Origin: Sphaerisporangium viridialbum
GTDB taxonomy: Bacteria > Actinomycetota > Actinomycetes > Streptosporangiales > Streptosporangiaceae
Assembly (NCBI RefSeq): GCF_049674955.1
Contig: NZ_CP187232.1
Location: forward strand, 1,240,001-1,304,000
Length of the DNA: 64,000 nucleotides
Reading direction: 5' to 3'
Shown: positions 15,830 to 23,654 of the stretch, piece after piece
How positions within the stretch are numbered: position 1 is the stretch's first letter
Layout of the letters: the number at the start of each line of letters is the position of its first letter
Translations under genes and position numbers: made by a program
The notes under the pieces: generated by a model
Database searches by the model: none
The model's input: only the letters and a program-made list of their open reading frames with translations
Told to the model about the DNA's origin: nothing

Positions 15830-17575
15830 ATGCTGAGAACATCGACTACTGTGACGGCCCTTCTCGACCAGCTCCGGGCGGCCCCCCGCACCGTGCTCAG
15901 CCGCATCCCGCTCGCCGGGAGCGGGAGTGACGACGACGAGGCCCGCCGTCCGCTGCCCGTCTCCGGCATGCTCGCCGCCGCCGCCACGCTGGGCGTCGGC
16001 CTCGCCGTCCTGACCACGCTCACCCTCATCGGGTGGATCGCCGCGCCCCGAGGGGCCTTCGGTCAGGGGCTTCCCGGGGTGTTCAGGGCGGCCTGCCAGG
16101 TGTGGCTGGCCGCGCACCATGCCGGGTTCGCCATCCCCGGCGGGCGGGTCGGCCTGCTGCCCCTCGGCCTGATGGTGCTGCCCGCCGCCCTGCTGTACCG
16201 CGCGGCGATCTGGATGGCGCGGGACGCCGACCTGCGGCTCCGGCTGCCCGCCCGGCTGCCGAAGGGAAGCACCAAGGACCTGGCCAACGCCCGGCGTCGC
16301 GCCCAGCTCGTGCTGATCGCGCAGGCGGGCATCTCGCTGGCCGCGCCGTACGCCCTGCTCGCCGGGGTGATCGCGCTGGTCGCCCAGAACAACGTGACGC
16401 AGCCGTTCGTGGGGGAGGCCCTGCTGAGCCACCTCGTGCTGGCGTTCGTCGCCGGGTCGCTGGCGACGGCGCGCACCATCGGCCCCTGGCGCTCGATGCT
16501 CCGGCTGCTTCCCGAGCGCGCGAGGTCGGTGGTCGTCGGCACGGCCGTCGCCCTCTCGACGATGCTCGCCGCCGGGCTCGTGCTCGTGCTCGTGGCCGTC
16601 GTGATGAACTTCGGGCAGATCCAGCGGCTGTCGGAGCTGCTGGCGCCGGGGTTCATCGGCGGGCTGCTCCTGCTGCTCGTGGAGGCGCTCTACCTCATCA
16701 ACTTCGTGATCTGGGGTGTGGCGTACATCAGCGGGCCGGGGTTCGCCCTCGGCACCGGCACCCTCGTCGCGCCCACCGGCGTCCAGCTCGGCACCGTGCC
16801 GTCCCTGCCGATCCTCGGCGGGCTGCCCGACTCGGGGGTCACCTCTCCGTGGATCATGGGGGTGCTCGCGATCCCCTTCCTGGCAGGGGCGGTCGCGGGG
16901 GTGGTCGTCGCGCGCATCGCGCCGACCCCGCACTTCGAGTCCGCGCCGCTCTGGGGGTTCGTCTGCGGGCTCGCCACCGGCCTGTCGGCCGGGATGCTCG
17001 CGGCGCTCGCGGGCGGCCCGCTCGGCGGGGCGCGCCTGTCGGCCGTGGGGCCCTCCGCCTGGGAGGTCGCGCTGTCGGTCGCCCTGGAGGTCGGCGTCGC
17101 CGCCGGCATCTCCGCCGGGCTGGCCAACTGGTGGCTGGTGTTCCACGGCGCCCGCGTGCCCGCCCCGGCCCCGGTTCGCAAGGCCGGGGACGCCATCGTC
17201 AAGGTGGCGAGCAAGGTCAAGCTGTCCACTCCGCCCGCCACCGGACGGCTTCCCGGCCACTGGATGGACGCCACCGAGGCCGACACCCAGCCCATCCCGG
17301 TGATCCGCGCCGACTGGGCCGACGAGCACGCCTCCGCCGCCGCCGAGACCTTCGAGCCCGCCCCCGGGAAGACCCCCGCGGGCAAGGGTCCCGTCACGGG
17401 GAAGGGCCCGGCCAAGAAGGGGCCGGCGGGAACGAGGCCCGCCGCCGCGAAGGGCCGGGCCGACGGGAAGCGCGAGGAGCCCCGCCCGCCGCGCCGCGAC
17501 ATCGTGGACGAGTCCGACGACCGCGGCGGTCACATCATCTACGTCGATCCGTACGCGTGGGACCGCGATCCCTGA
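15830..17575 (+). CDS. DUF6350 family multi-pass membrane protein (PerM-like annotation)
   Basis: About 581 residues. Ten or more hydrophobic segments fill residues ~40-440, followed by a Pro/Lys/Ala-rich cytoplasmic tail (GKTPAGKGPVTGKGPAKKG...) ending IIYVDPYAWDRDP. Homologues sit between sucD and purN in many actinobacteria; some are annotated as cell-division membrane protein PerM, but I would not assign a function. I chose the ATG at 15830, which has GGGGG upstream. A GTG at 15806 is the alternative and adds eight residues. Confidence 0.85.
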   Translation: MLRTSTTVTALLDQLRAAPRTVLSRIPLAGSGSDDDEARRPLPVSGMLAAAATLGVGLAVLTTLTLIGWIAAPRGAFGQGLPGVFRAACQVWLAAHHAGFAIPGGRVGLLPLGLMVLPAALLYRAAIWMARDADLRLRLPARLPKGSTKDLANARRRAQLVLIAQAGISLAAPYALLAGVIALVAQNNVTQPFVGEALLSHLVLAFVAGSLATARTIGPWRSMLRLLPERARSVVVGTAVALSTMLAAGLVLVLVAVVMNFGQIQRLSELLAPGFIGGLLLLLVEALYLINFVIWGVAYISGPGFALGTGTLVAPTGVQLGTVPSLPILGGLPDSGVTSPWIMGVLAIPFLAGAVAGVVVARIAPTPHFESAPLWGFVCGLATGLSAGMLAALAGGPLGGARLSAVGPSAWEVALSVALEVGVAAGISAGLANWWLVFHGARVPAPAPVRKAGDAIVKVASKVKLSTPPATGRLPGHWMDATEADTQPIPVIRADWADEHASAAAETFEPAPGKTPAGKGPVTGKGPAKKGPAGTRPAAAKGRADGKREEPRPPRRDIVDESDDRGGHIIYVDPYAWDRDP

Positions 17576-17598
17576 CGGTGGTCGTGTCCTGGGGCGTG

Positions 17599-17895
17599 CT
17601 AAACGTGGGAGCGTGATCCCTCGCCGCTGGGAGACGGCTCGAAAAGGATCTCGTCCGGGTAGCACCACGCCCAGTTCTCGCCGGGCTCGAACGACTCGGC
17701 GATCGGATGCCCGATGGTGGCGTAGTGCCGGGACGCGTGCCGGTTGGGCGAGGAGTCGCAGCAGCCGACGTGCCCGCAGGTCAGGCAGGTGCGCAGGTGG
17801 ACCCACCGCGACCCCGTCGCAAGGCACTCCTCGCAGCCGAGGGGGGTGTGCGGCTCGACGTCGCGGATGAGGCCGAGGTGCGTGCAGGCGTTCAC
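17599..17895 (-). CDS. UBP-type zinc-finger domain protein
   Basis: A small (98-residue) protein consisting almost entirely of a ZnF-UBP domain: CTHLGLIRDVEP, LGCEECLATGSRWVHLRTCLTCGHVGCCDSSPNRHASRHY, then HPIAESFEPGENWAWCYPDE (motifs given in pieces). In eukaryotes this domain binds ubiquitin C-termini. In bacteria, stand-alone copies have no assigned role. The GTG at 17895 follows AAGGAG at an ideal 6 bases; an upstream in-frame ATG at 17922 lacks such a site. It is convergent with the DUF6350 gene. Confidence 0.87.
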   Translation of the reverse strand: MNACTHLGLIRDVEPHTPLGCEECLATGSRWVHLRTCLTCGHVGCCDSSPNRHASRHYATIGHPIAESFEPGENWAWCYPDEILFEPSPSGEGSRSHV

Positions 17896-18012
17896 GGGTT
17901 CTCCTTGAGCTTCACGGGGCATCGCACGGGTCGCGTGGCCGACCCGGAGCGGTCTCCCTCCCCGGCGGGACGCCGAGGCTCATTATCGGAATATCTCCAT
18001 CTAAAGGCCGAA

Positions 18013-18032
18013 GCGGCCGTCACGACGGCCGC
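18013..18032. terminator. Hairpin downstream of the small membrane protein gene
   Basis: GCGGCCGTC at 18013-18021 pairs perfectly with GACGGCCGC at 18024-18032. It follows the stop at 18046 of the minus-strand gene. The loop is very short, so one or two end pairs must open. A probable factor-independent terminator. Confidence 0.6.
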
Positions 18033-18045
18033 CCGATCCGACGAT

Positions 18046-18453
18046 TTATGGAGCGAAGGGAAGCCGCAGACTGCCCTTTGGGATGAACGGGAGCCTGCGC
18101 TCCATCGCCTGTTCGAGCCCGTTCACGCACGCCTGCTGGGAGGTCGCCGTGCCCGCGCCCTTCATGCACTCGGTGTAGGCGGTGAGCTCGGCGCTGAAGT
18201 ACATCTGGAACCACGTCACCGACGCCGCCATGACGATCGAGACGATCGAGATCAGCGACCCGACTATGGGCATGACCACGGGCAGGCGCTTCGCGGACTG
18301 CGTCCGCCACGCCCGGAAGCACACGATGATCGAGAACACGCCCAGAGCCAGGCCCATCACGGGGACCAGCAGTGTCAACGCCAGCGCGCCTATGGAAATC
18401 AGCAGCGCCCGGCGCCCGACCTCGACCCCCGAAGCCTCCGCGGGTGGTAGCAC
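18046..18453 (-). CDS. Small membrane protein, DUF4190-like
   Basis: A 135-residue protein with two hydrophobic segments in the first 90 residues (ALLISIGALALTLLVPVMG and PIVGSLISIVSIVMAASV), linked by a basic loop (FRAWRTQSAKR). A polar C-terminus contains two cysteines (YTECMKGAG ... QQACVNGLE). The layout is like the DUF4190 family of short two-helix proteins. The GTG at 18453 has a strong GAGGAGG site. It is divergent from purN with only 82 bases between starts. Function unknown. Confidence 0.78.
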   Translation of the reverse strand: MLPPAEASGVEVGRRALLISIGALALTLLVPVMGLALGVFSIIVCFRAWRTQSAKRLPVVMPIVGSLISIVSIVMAASVTWFQMYFSAELTAYTECMKGAGTATSQQACVNGLEQAMERRLPFIPKGSLRLPFAP

Positions 18454-18535
18454 CTGACCTCCTCTGCGTCATGGAGCGGGCGGGCCGATACGCTGACAGC
18501 CGTACCCGTCAACGTCGCCCCGAAGGAGTGCAGCC

Positions 18536-19249
18536 CTGTCGGCTCGGCTCGTTGTCCTCGTCTCCGGTTCGGGGACCAACCTACAGGCCCTGATGGATGC
18601 CGCCGCTGCTGACGCATACGGCGCCCGCGTCGTGGCCGTCGGCGCCGACCGCGACGGCATCGAGGGTCTCGCCCGCGCGCGCCGCGCGGGCCTCCCGGCC
18701 TTCGTCGTCAAGCTGGCCGACCACCCGTCGCGAGCGGCCTGGGACCAGGCCCTCCGTACGGAGATCGCCTCCCATGATCCCGACCTCGTCGTCTCGGCGG
18801 GATTCATGAAGATCCTCGGCCCCGAGGTGCTCAACGCCTTCCCGGTCGTCAACACCCATCCTGCCCTGCTGCCGTCGTTCCCGGGCGCGCACGCGGTCGC
18901 CGAGGCCCTCGCGTACGGGGTGCGCGTGACCGGGTGCACGGTCCACCTCGTTGACGCGGGCGTGGACACCGGCCCGGTCATCGCCCAGGAGGCGGTGGCC
19001 GTGCGTGACGGCGACGACGAGGACGCGCTCCACGAGCGCATCAAGACCGTCGAACGCCGCCTGCTCGTCGAGGTGGTGGGCCGCATGGCCCGGGAAGGCT
19101 GGACCGTGACGGGACGTCACGTCCGCCTGGGCCCGGATCCCGACCCGGTGCCGGGAGCTCCGGCCGAGCCGGTTTCTCTGAGCCAGTCGCAATCTCCGGC
19201 CGGTCCAGGAGTCCTGGACGTCCCGGAAACAGGGAGGAGCACGAAGTGA
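18536..19249 (+). CDS. purN: Phosphoribosylglycinamide formyltransferase, apparent CTG start
   Basis: It transfers the formyl group from 10-formyl-THF to GAR in purine synthesis. The essential N-terminus (LVVLVSGSGTNLQALMDAAA) is encoded upstream of the first ATG at 18593. Between the in-frame TGA at 18494 and that ATG there is no ATG, GTG or TTG. CTG at 18536 has a perfect AAGGAG site 7 bases upstream and gives a normal start (SARLVVLVSGSGTN). Catalytic motifs: NTHPALLPSFPGAHAV (Asn/His) and VDAGVDTGPVIAQ (Asp). A Pro/Ser-rich tail of about 40 residues follows the fold. The stop overlaps purH (GTGA). Confidence 0.93.
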   Translation: MSARLVVLVSGSGTNLQALMDAAAADAYGARVVAVGADRDGIEGLARARRAGLPAFVVKLADHPSRAAWDQALRTEIASHDPDLVVSAGFMKILGPEVLNAFPVVNTHPALLPSFPGAHAVAEALAYGVRVTGCTVHLVDAGVDTGPVIAQEAVAVRDGDDEDALHERIKTVERRLLVEVVGRMAREGWTVTGRHVRLGPDPDPVPGAPAEPVSLSQSQSPAGPGVLDVPETGRSTK

Positions 19250-20796
19250 CCCGCATCGCCATCCGGCGCGCGCTGATCACGGTTTATGACAAGTCCGGGC
19301 TGGAGGAGCTCGCCCGGGCCCTGGACGCCGCGGGCGTCGAGATCGTGTCCACGGGGGGCACGGCGTCGAAGATCGCCTCGTTCGGCGTGCCGGTCACCCC
19401 GGTCGAGTCGCTGACCGGCTTTCCCGAGTGCCTCGGCGGCCGGGTCAAGACCCTGCACCCGAGGGTGCACGCGGGCCTGCTGGCCGACGGCTCGAACCCC
19501 TCCCACGTCAAGCAGCTCGAAGAGCTGGAGATCGAGCCGTTCGAGCTGGTCGTGGTCAACCTGTATCCCTTCCAGGAGACGGTGGCCTCCGGGGCGTCCG
19601 CGCCCGAGTGCGTGGAGCAGATCGACATCGGCGGGCCCGCCATGATCAGGGCGGCGGCCAAGAACCACGGCACGGTCGCCGTGGTCGTCGACCCGCGCGG
19701 GTACGGCGACGTGCTTAGGGCGATCGAGGAGGGCGGCTTCACCGAGCCCCAGCGCCGCCGCCTCGCCGCCCAGGCCTACGCGACCACCGCGTCGTACGAC
19801 ACGGCCGTGGCCTCGTGGTTCGCCGGCGTCTACGCGACGGACGAGGAGGAGGCCGCCTGGCCGTCCTTCATGGGCGCGGCCTGGAAGCGCAGGGCCGTGC
19901 TCAGGTACGGCGAGAACCCCCACCAGGGCGCCGCGCTGTACTCCGGCGGCCAGGACGGCCTCGCGAACGCCGAGCAGCTGCACGGCAAGGAGATGTCCTA
20001 CAACAACTACGTCGACGCGGACGCCGCCTGGCGGGCCGCGTGGGACTTCTCCGAGCCCGCCGTCGCGATCATCAAGCACGCCAACCCGTGCGGGCTCGCG
20101 GTCGGCGCCGACGTGGCCGAGGCCCACCGCAAGGCGCACGAGTGCGACCCGGTGTCGGCGTACGGCGGCGTGATCGCGGTCAACGGCGAGGTGACCGGGG
20201 AGCTGGCCGAGCAGATCGCCCCGATCTTCACCGAGGTGGTCGTGGCGCCCTCGTTCGCCCCCGAGGCGCTGGCCGTGCTGACCAAGAAGAAGAACATCCG
20301 GCTGCTGCGCTGCCCCGCCGGCCCGTCCAACCCCGCCGAGTTCCGCCGCATCGACGGCGGGCTGCTCGTGCAGACCGTCGACAGGGTGGACGCCCCCGGC
20401 GACGACCCGTCCACCTGGGAGCTCAGGGCGGGCGACGCGGCCTCGCCCGAGACCCTCGCGGACCTGGCGTTCGCGTGGAAGTCCTGCCGCTCGGTGAAGT
20501 CCAACGCGATCCTTCTCGCGCACGACGGCGCCACGGTGGGCGTGGGCATGGGCCAGGTCAACCGCGTCGACTCGGCCCACCTGGCCGTGTCGCGCGCCGG
20601 CGACCGCGCGCGGGGGGCCGTGGCGGCCTCCGACGCGTTCTTCCCCTTCGCCGACGGGCTCCAGGTGCTCATCGACGCCGGGGTGAAGGCGGTCGTCGAG
20701 CCCGGTGGGTCGATCCGCGACGAGGAGGTCATCGAGGCCGCCTCCAAGGCCGGCATCACCCTCTACTTCACCGGCACCCGCCACTTCTTCCACTGA
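19246..20796 (+). CDS. purH: Bifunctional AICAR formyltransferase / IMP cyclohydrolase
   Basis: A protein of 516 residues, full length. The N-terminal MGS-like IMP cyclohydrolase domain (residues ~1-190) contains LITVYDKSGLEELA, VSTGGTASKI and GRVKTLHPRVHAGLLA. The C-terminal transformylase domain has KEMSYNNYVDADAAW, IKHANPCGLAVG (catalytic KHxNPCG) and a C-terminal RHFFH. It catalyses the last two steps to IMP. It starts at GTG 19246, overlapping the purN stop, so the two are translationally coupled. Confidence 0.97.
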   Translation: MTRIAIRRALITVYDKSGLEELARALDAAGVEIVSTGGTASKIASFGVPVTPVESLTGFPECLGGRVKTLHPRVHAGLLADGSNPSHVKQLEELEIEPFELVVVNLYPFQETVASGASAPECVEQIDIGGPAMIRAAAKNHGTVAVVVDPRGYGDVLRAIEEGGFTEPQRRRLAAQAYATTASYDTAVASWFAGVYATDEEEAAWPSFMGAAWKRRAVLRYGENPHQGAALYSGGQDGLANAEQLHGKEMSYNNYVDADAAWRAAWDFSEPAVAIIKHANPCGLAVGADVAEAHRKAHECDPVSAYGGVIAVNGEVTGELAEQIAPIFTEVVVAPSFAPEALAVLTKKKNIRLLRCPAGPSNPAEFRRIDGGLLVQTVDRVDAPGDDPSTWELRAGDAASPETLADLAFAWKSCRSVKSNAILLAHDGATVGVGMGQVNRVDSAHLAVSRAGDRARGAVAASDAFFPFADGLQVLIDAGVKAVVEPGGSIRDEEVIEAASKAGITLYFTGTRHFFH

Positions 20797-20930
20797 TGAT
20801 TCCACTGACGAAAGGCGCGTGACCGGCCGCTCCAGGGGGCGCGGATCTCCCGCCCCTTGGAACAATCTTGGACACCTCGGTAACAAGGGGGGCTCTGCGT
20901 CCACTTCCCAGTGTCAGAAGACGAACATCT

Positions 20931-20945
20931 GGGACAAAGGGGGCG
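20931..20945 (+). promoter_or_regulatory. 15-mer GGGACAAAGGGGGCG, copy 2
   Basis: Identical to 15781-15795. It lies 5 bases before the GTG at 20950 that I take as the sigma factor start. It could overlap the ribosome site (GGGGGCGGG) or mark a common promoter element. Confidence 0.4.
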
Positions 20946-20949
20946 GGCG

Positions 20950-21477
20950 GTGACGGACGAGTCTCGGCGGTTCACCAGCATGTACGACGAATGCCGGCAG
21001 CGCGTGTGGGCTTATGTGGTCAGCCGAGCGGGCCGGCAGGTCGCCGACGAGGTGGTGAGCGAGACGTTCGCGATCGCCTGGCGCAGGTTCGACGACGTGC
21101 CGGACCCGGCGCTGCCGTGGCTGCTCGGCGTGGCCCGCAACGTGCTGCGGGACAACATCCGCGCGGAGATCAAACGCGAGTCGCTCGCGAGCGAGCTGCG
21201 GGCCTGGACCGAGGGCGACCACGCCGAGCAGGTGGCCGAGCGCATGGCCGTCGTCACGGCGCTCGCCTCGCTGCCCGAGGACGACCGCGAGGTCCTGATC
21301 CTGGTCGCCTGGCAGGGCCTCAGCCCGCGCGACGCCGCCCGCGTCGTCGGCTGCTCTCCCGCGGCCTTCCGCGTGCGGCTGCACCGCGCGCGCAGGCGGC
21401 TGGTGCGCGCCATGGAGGCGTCGCCGGTCACGGTGTCCCGGTCCCGGGTGCGGAACCTCAGTGAGGAGTGGTCATGA
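20950..21477 (+). CDS. ECF RNA polymerase sigma factor (sigma-70 family)
   Basis: About 175 residues. Region 2 spans FTSMYDECRQRVWAYVVSR to DEVVSETFAIAWRRFDDVP with the core-binding helix. Region 4 has LPEDDREVLILVAWQGLSPRDAARVVGCSPAAFRVRLHRARRRL. The GTG at 20950 is preferred; a GTG at 20911 would add 13 residues. The stop overlaps the next gene's ATG (ATGA). That gene encodes a CU044_5270-type single-helix protein, the usual companion of this ECF group and a probable anti-sigma factor. Confidence 0.92.
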   Translation: MTDESRRFTSMYDECRQRVWAYVVSRAGRQVADEVVSETFAIAWRRFDDVPDPALPWLLGVARNVLRDNIRAEIKRESLASELRAWTEGDHAEQVAERMAVVTALASLPEDDREVLILVAWQGLSPRDAARVVGCSPAAFRVRLHRARRRLVRAMEASPVTVSRSRVRNLSEEWS

Positions 21478-22628
21478 ACCCGATGGACCAGCTGCGGGCC
21501 GCGCGCCCCGCGCATCTCGACACCCCTGTGGACGAGGGCACCAGGGCCGCCGAGCTCTCGTACGCCATGGCGCGGGCCAGGACCGTGCGCGCCCGTACGA
21601 TCGCCAAGCCGGTGTGGGGAGGCCTGGCCCTGGCCGGCGCGGCCACCGTCACGGCCGTCGCCGTCGCGGTCTCCGGAACCGGTGGCACGACGCCGCGCGC
21701 CCCCTCCCGCGCGGAGGCCGCCCCGGCCGCCACGAGCGCGGCTCCGGTCGTCCGGCTCTCCGCCAAGCAGATCCTGCTCGCCGCGGCAGACTCGTCGCTC
21801 AGGGCGCCCGCGGCGACCGGAGCGTACTGGTACGTCGACAGCGTGATCGGGGTCGCCAACGAAGCGGGCACCCGAGCTCGCTACCTGGTGCACTCCACGA
21901 CCTCTCACCGGCTGTGGATCGCCAGGTCGCCTGAGGGGGAGAGCTGGTTCGTGGACCGCAACCTCGGCACCAGGCCCGCCAAGGGGGCGGAGGACGCCTG
22001 GGCGCGCGACGGCTCGCCGACGAAGTGGTCGGTGGAGGTCCCCGAGCCGAAGGCGGACGACAAGAACGCCCTCGGGCGGATGGAGCTGGACTCCACGCCC
22101 GGCAGGCCGTTCGGCAACCCGATCAACATCGGGGACAAGGTCTTCGAGCTGGCGGGCAAGAACGTGTCGGTGGCCGACCTCCAGGCGCTGCCCACCACGG
22201 CGGCGGCCCTGAAGCAGCGGCTGCTCCAGGGCTACGCGGGCCACGGCACCGAGTCGGACGACCCGCAGGACGCGGACTCCTGGCTCTACCAGGTGACCTC
22301 GGGGCTGCTGCGTGACATGCCGGTGAAGCCCGCCGTCCGTGCCGCCGCGTACAAGGTGCTCGCCGGGCTGGACGGCGTGCGGTCGCTGGGCGAGGTGACC
22401 GACACGCTCGGCCGCACCGGGCAGGGCATCGCGCGCCCCGAGAACTGGTCGGGCGGTGGGTTCGAGCGGCAGCTCGTCATCGACCCGGAGACCGGCATCC
22501 TGCTGACCGACCAGATCGTGGCGGTGCGGCCGACCGGCGGGTACGCCTGGGCCGAGCCGGGCACGCCGATCTGGTGGGAGGCCACGACGGAGGCCTCCTG
22601 GACCGACAAGGCCCCGGAGAAGCCGTAG
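21474..22628 (+). CDS. CU044_5270 family protein, probable anti-sigma partner
   Basis: About 384 residues: an N-terminal cytoplasmic segment (MNPMDQLRAARPAHLDTPVDEG...), one membrane helix at about residues 44-64 (VWGGLALAGAATVTAVAVAV), then a large extracytoplasmic domain with many tryptophans (WSVEVPEP, YWYVDSVIG, RPENWSGGG, EPGTPIWWEATTE). This architecture, directly after an ECF sigma gene, defines the CU044_5270 family. A membrane-spanning regulator of the sigma factor is the natural inference. The ATG at 21474 follows GAGGAG. Confidence 0.88.
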   Translation: MNPMDQLRAARPAHLDTPVDEGTRAAELSYAMARARTVRARTIAKPVWGGLALAGAATVTAVAVAVSGTGGTTPRAPSRAEAAPAATSAAPVVRLSAKQILLAAADSSLRAPAATGAYWYVDSVIGVANEAGTRARYLVHSTTSHRLWIARSPEGESWFVDRNLGTRPAKGAEDAWARDGSPTKWSVEVPEPKADDKNALGRMELDSTPGRPFGNPINIGDKVFELAGKNVSVADLQALPTTAAALKQRLLQGYAGHGTESDDPQDADSWLYQVTSGLLRDMPVKPAVRAAAYKVLAGLDGVRSLGEVTDTLGRTGQGIARPENWSGGGFERQLVIDPETGILLTDQIVAVRPTGGYAWAEPGTPIWWEATTEASWTDKAPEKP

Positions 22629-22682
22629 TCGCCGAGGGTCCCGAGAAGCCGGAGCGGACAAGGGTCCCAGTGAAGCCGTAGT
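22612..22682 (+). repeat. Imperfect direct repeats at and after the CU044_5270 stop codon
   Basis: The units GAGAAGCCGTAG, GAGAAGCCGGAG and GTGAAGCCGTAG alternate with two copies of AGGGTCCC. The first unit contains the gene's own stop codon. This looks like a small tandem duplication of the gene's 3' end. Confidence 0.5.
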
Positions 22683-22692
22683 GCGCGGTACC

Positions 22693-22726
22693 GCCCCCGT
22701 GCCTGTCCGCGGACATGGCCGGGGGC
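22693..22726 (+). terminator. Imperfect hairpin terminator after the sigma/anti-sigma pair
   Basis: GCCCCCG (22693-22699) pairs with CGGGGGC (22720-22726). After an internal loop, TGTCC pairs with GGACA around the GC-rich apex. Suitable as the transcription end of the ECF operon. Confidence 0.6.
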
Positions 22727-22735
22727 GTCCGTTTC

Positions 22736-22780
22736 AGGGGTACCCCTAGGGCGTGTGACGGCCGGTCTACCTTAAGACCG
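22736..22780. promoter_or_regulatory. Two palindromes upstream of the DUF899 gene
   Basis: AGGGGTACCCCT at 22736-22747 is a perfect 12-base palindrome. CGGTCT-ACCTTA-AGACCG at 22763-22780 is a 6-bp inverted repeat. Both lie 80-125 bases before the DUF899 start, in otherwise empty DNA, so they are candidate operators. Confidence 0.45.
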
Positions 22781-22859
22781 TGGCGGCGACGAATTTCCGC
22801 TCGCCGCCGGGTCTACCCGTGCAGATGGTGCCGTTCGACTCACGTCCGAAGGAGAACCC

Positions 22860-23588
22860 GTGGAACTGCCGACGATCACGTCACGCGACGAATGGCGGAA
22901 GGCCCGCGAAGCGCTGCTCGTGAAGGAGAAGGAGGCCACCCGCGCCCGCGACGCCCTCAACGCCGAGCGCCGCGCGCTGCCCATGGTCGAGATCGACAAG
23001 GAGTACGTGCTCACGGGGCCGGACGGCGAAGCGAGCCTGCTCGACCTGTTCGACGGACGCCGCCAGCTCATGGTCTACCACTTCATGTGGATGCACGACA
23101 CCGACCAGGGGTGCACGAGCTGCTCGTTCCTCGTCGACAACGCCGGCGACCTGCGGCACCTGCACAGCTGTGACACCTCGCTGGCGCTGGTCTCCCGGGC
23201 GCCGCTGGCGAGCATCGAGCGATTCAGGAAGCGCATGGGCTGGACCGTGCCGTGGTACTCCTCCGAGGGCAGCGACTTCAACTACGACTTCCACGCGAGC
23301 AACGACGAGTCCGTGGCTCCGGTGGAGTACAACTACATGGACAAGGCCGCCCTTGAGAGCAAGGGCATGCAGTTCTTCACGCAGGGGGACGGGCACGCCC
23401 TGAGCGTCTTCCTCAGGGACGGCGACCGCGTCTTCCACACCTACTCGACGTACGGGCGCGGGCCCGAGGTCCTGCTCAACACCTACAACTACCTCGACCT
23501 GACGCCGCTCGGCCGGCAGAAGTACGTCAACGAGTTCCCCCACCACGACCAGTACGACGAGCCGGCCGCCGCCTGCCACCACCACTGA
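22860..23588 (+). CDS. DUF899 (thioredoxin-like fold) family protein
   Basis: A protein of 242 residues. An N-terminal helix (TSRDEWRKAREALLVKEKEA) precedes a thioredoxin-like domain with LLDLFDGRRQLMVYHFMW and a CTSC motif (DQGCTSCSFLVDN) at the place of the redox dithiol, then GSDFNYDFHAS. DUF899 proteins are predicted thiol-disulfide or peroxiredoxin-like proteins without proven substrates. The C-terminus ends in a His run (ACHHH). GTG start at 22860 with AAGGAG 6 bases upstream. It stands alone between two terminators. Confidence 0.9.
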   Translation: MELPTITSRDEWRKAREALLVKEKEATRARDALNAERRALPMVEIDKEYVLTGPDGEASLLDLFDGRRQLMVYHFMWMHDTDQGCTSCSFLVDNAGDLRHLHSCDTSLALVSRAPLASIERFRKRMGWTVPWYSSEGSDFNYDFHASNDESVAPVEYNYMDKAALESKGMQFFTQGDGHALSVFLRDGDRVFHTYSTYGRGPEVLLNTYNYLDLTPLGRQKYVNEFPHHDQYDEPAAACHHH

Positions 23589-23605
23589 GCCCGGGCCCGT
23601 GCCCT

Positions 23606-23633
23606 GCCCCCTCAGAGCGCGATCTGAGGGGGC
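23606..23633 (+). terminator. Hairpin terminator after the DUF899 gene
   Basis: A perfect 11-bp stem: GCCCCCTCAGA (23606-23616) with TCTGAGGGGGC (23623-23633) and a 6-base loop. It ends 21 bases before the folD start, so folD transcription must begin within or just after it, or read through. Confidence 0.75.
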
Positions 23634-23654
23634 GGCATGGGAGGATGGCGAGTT

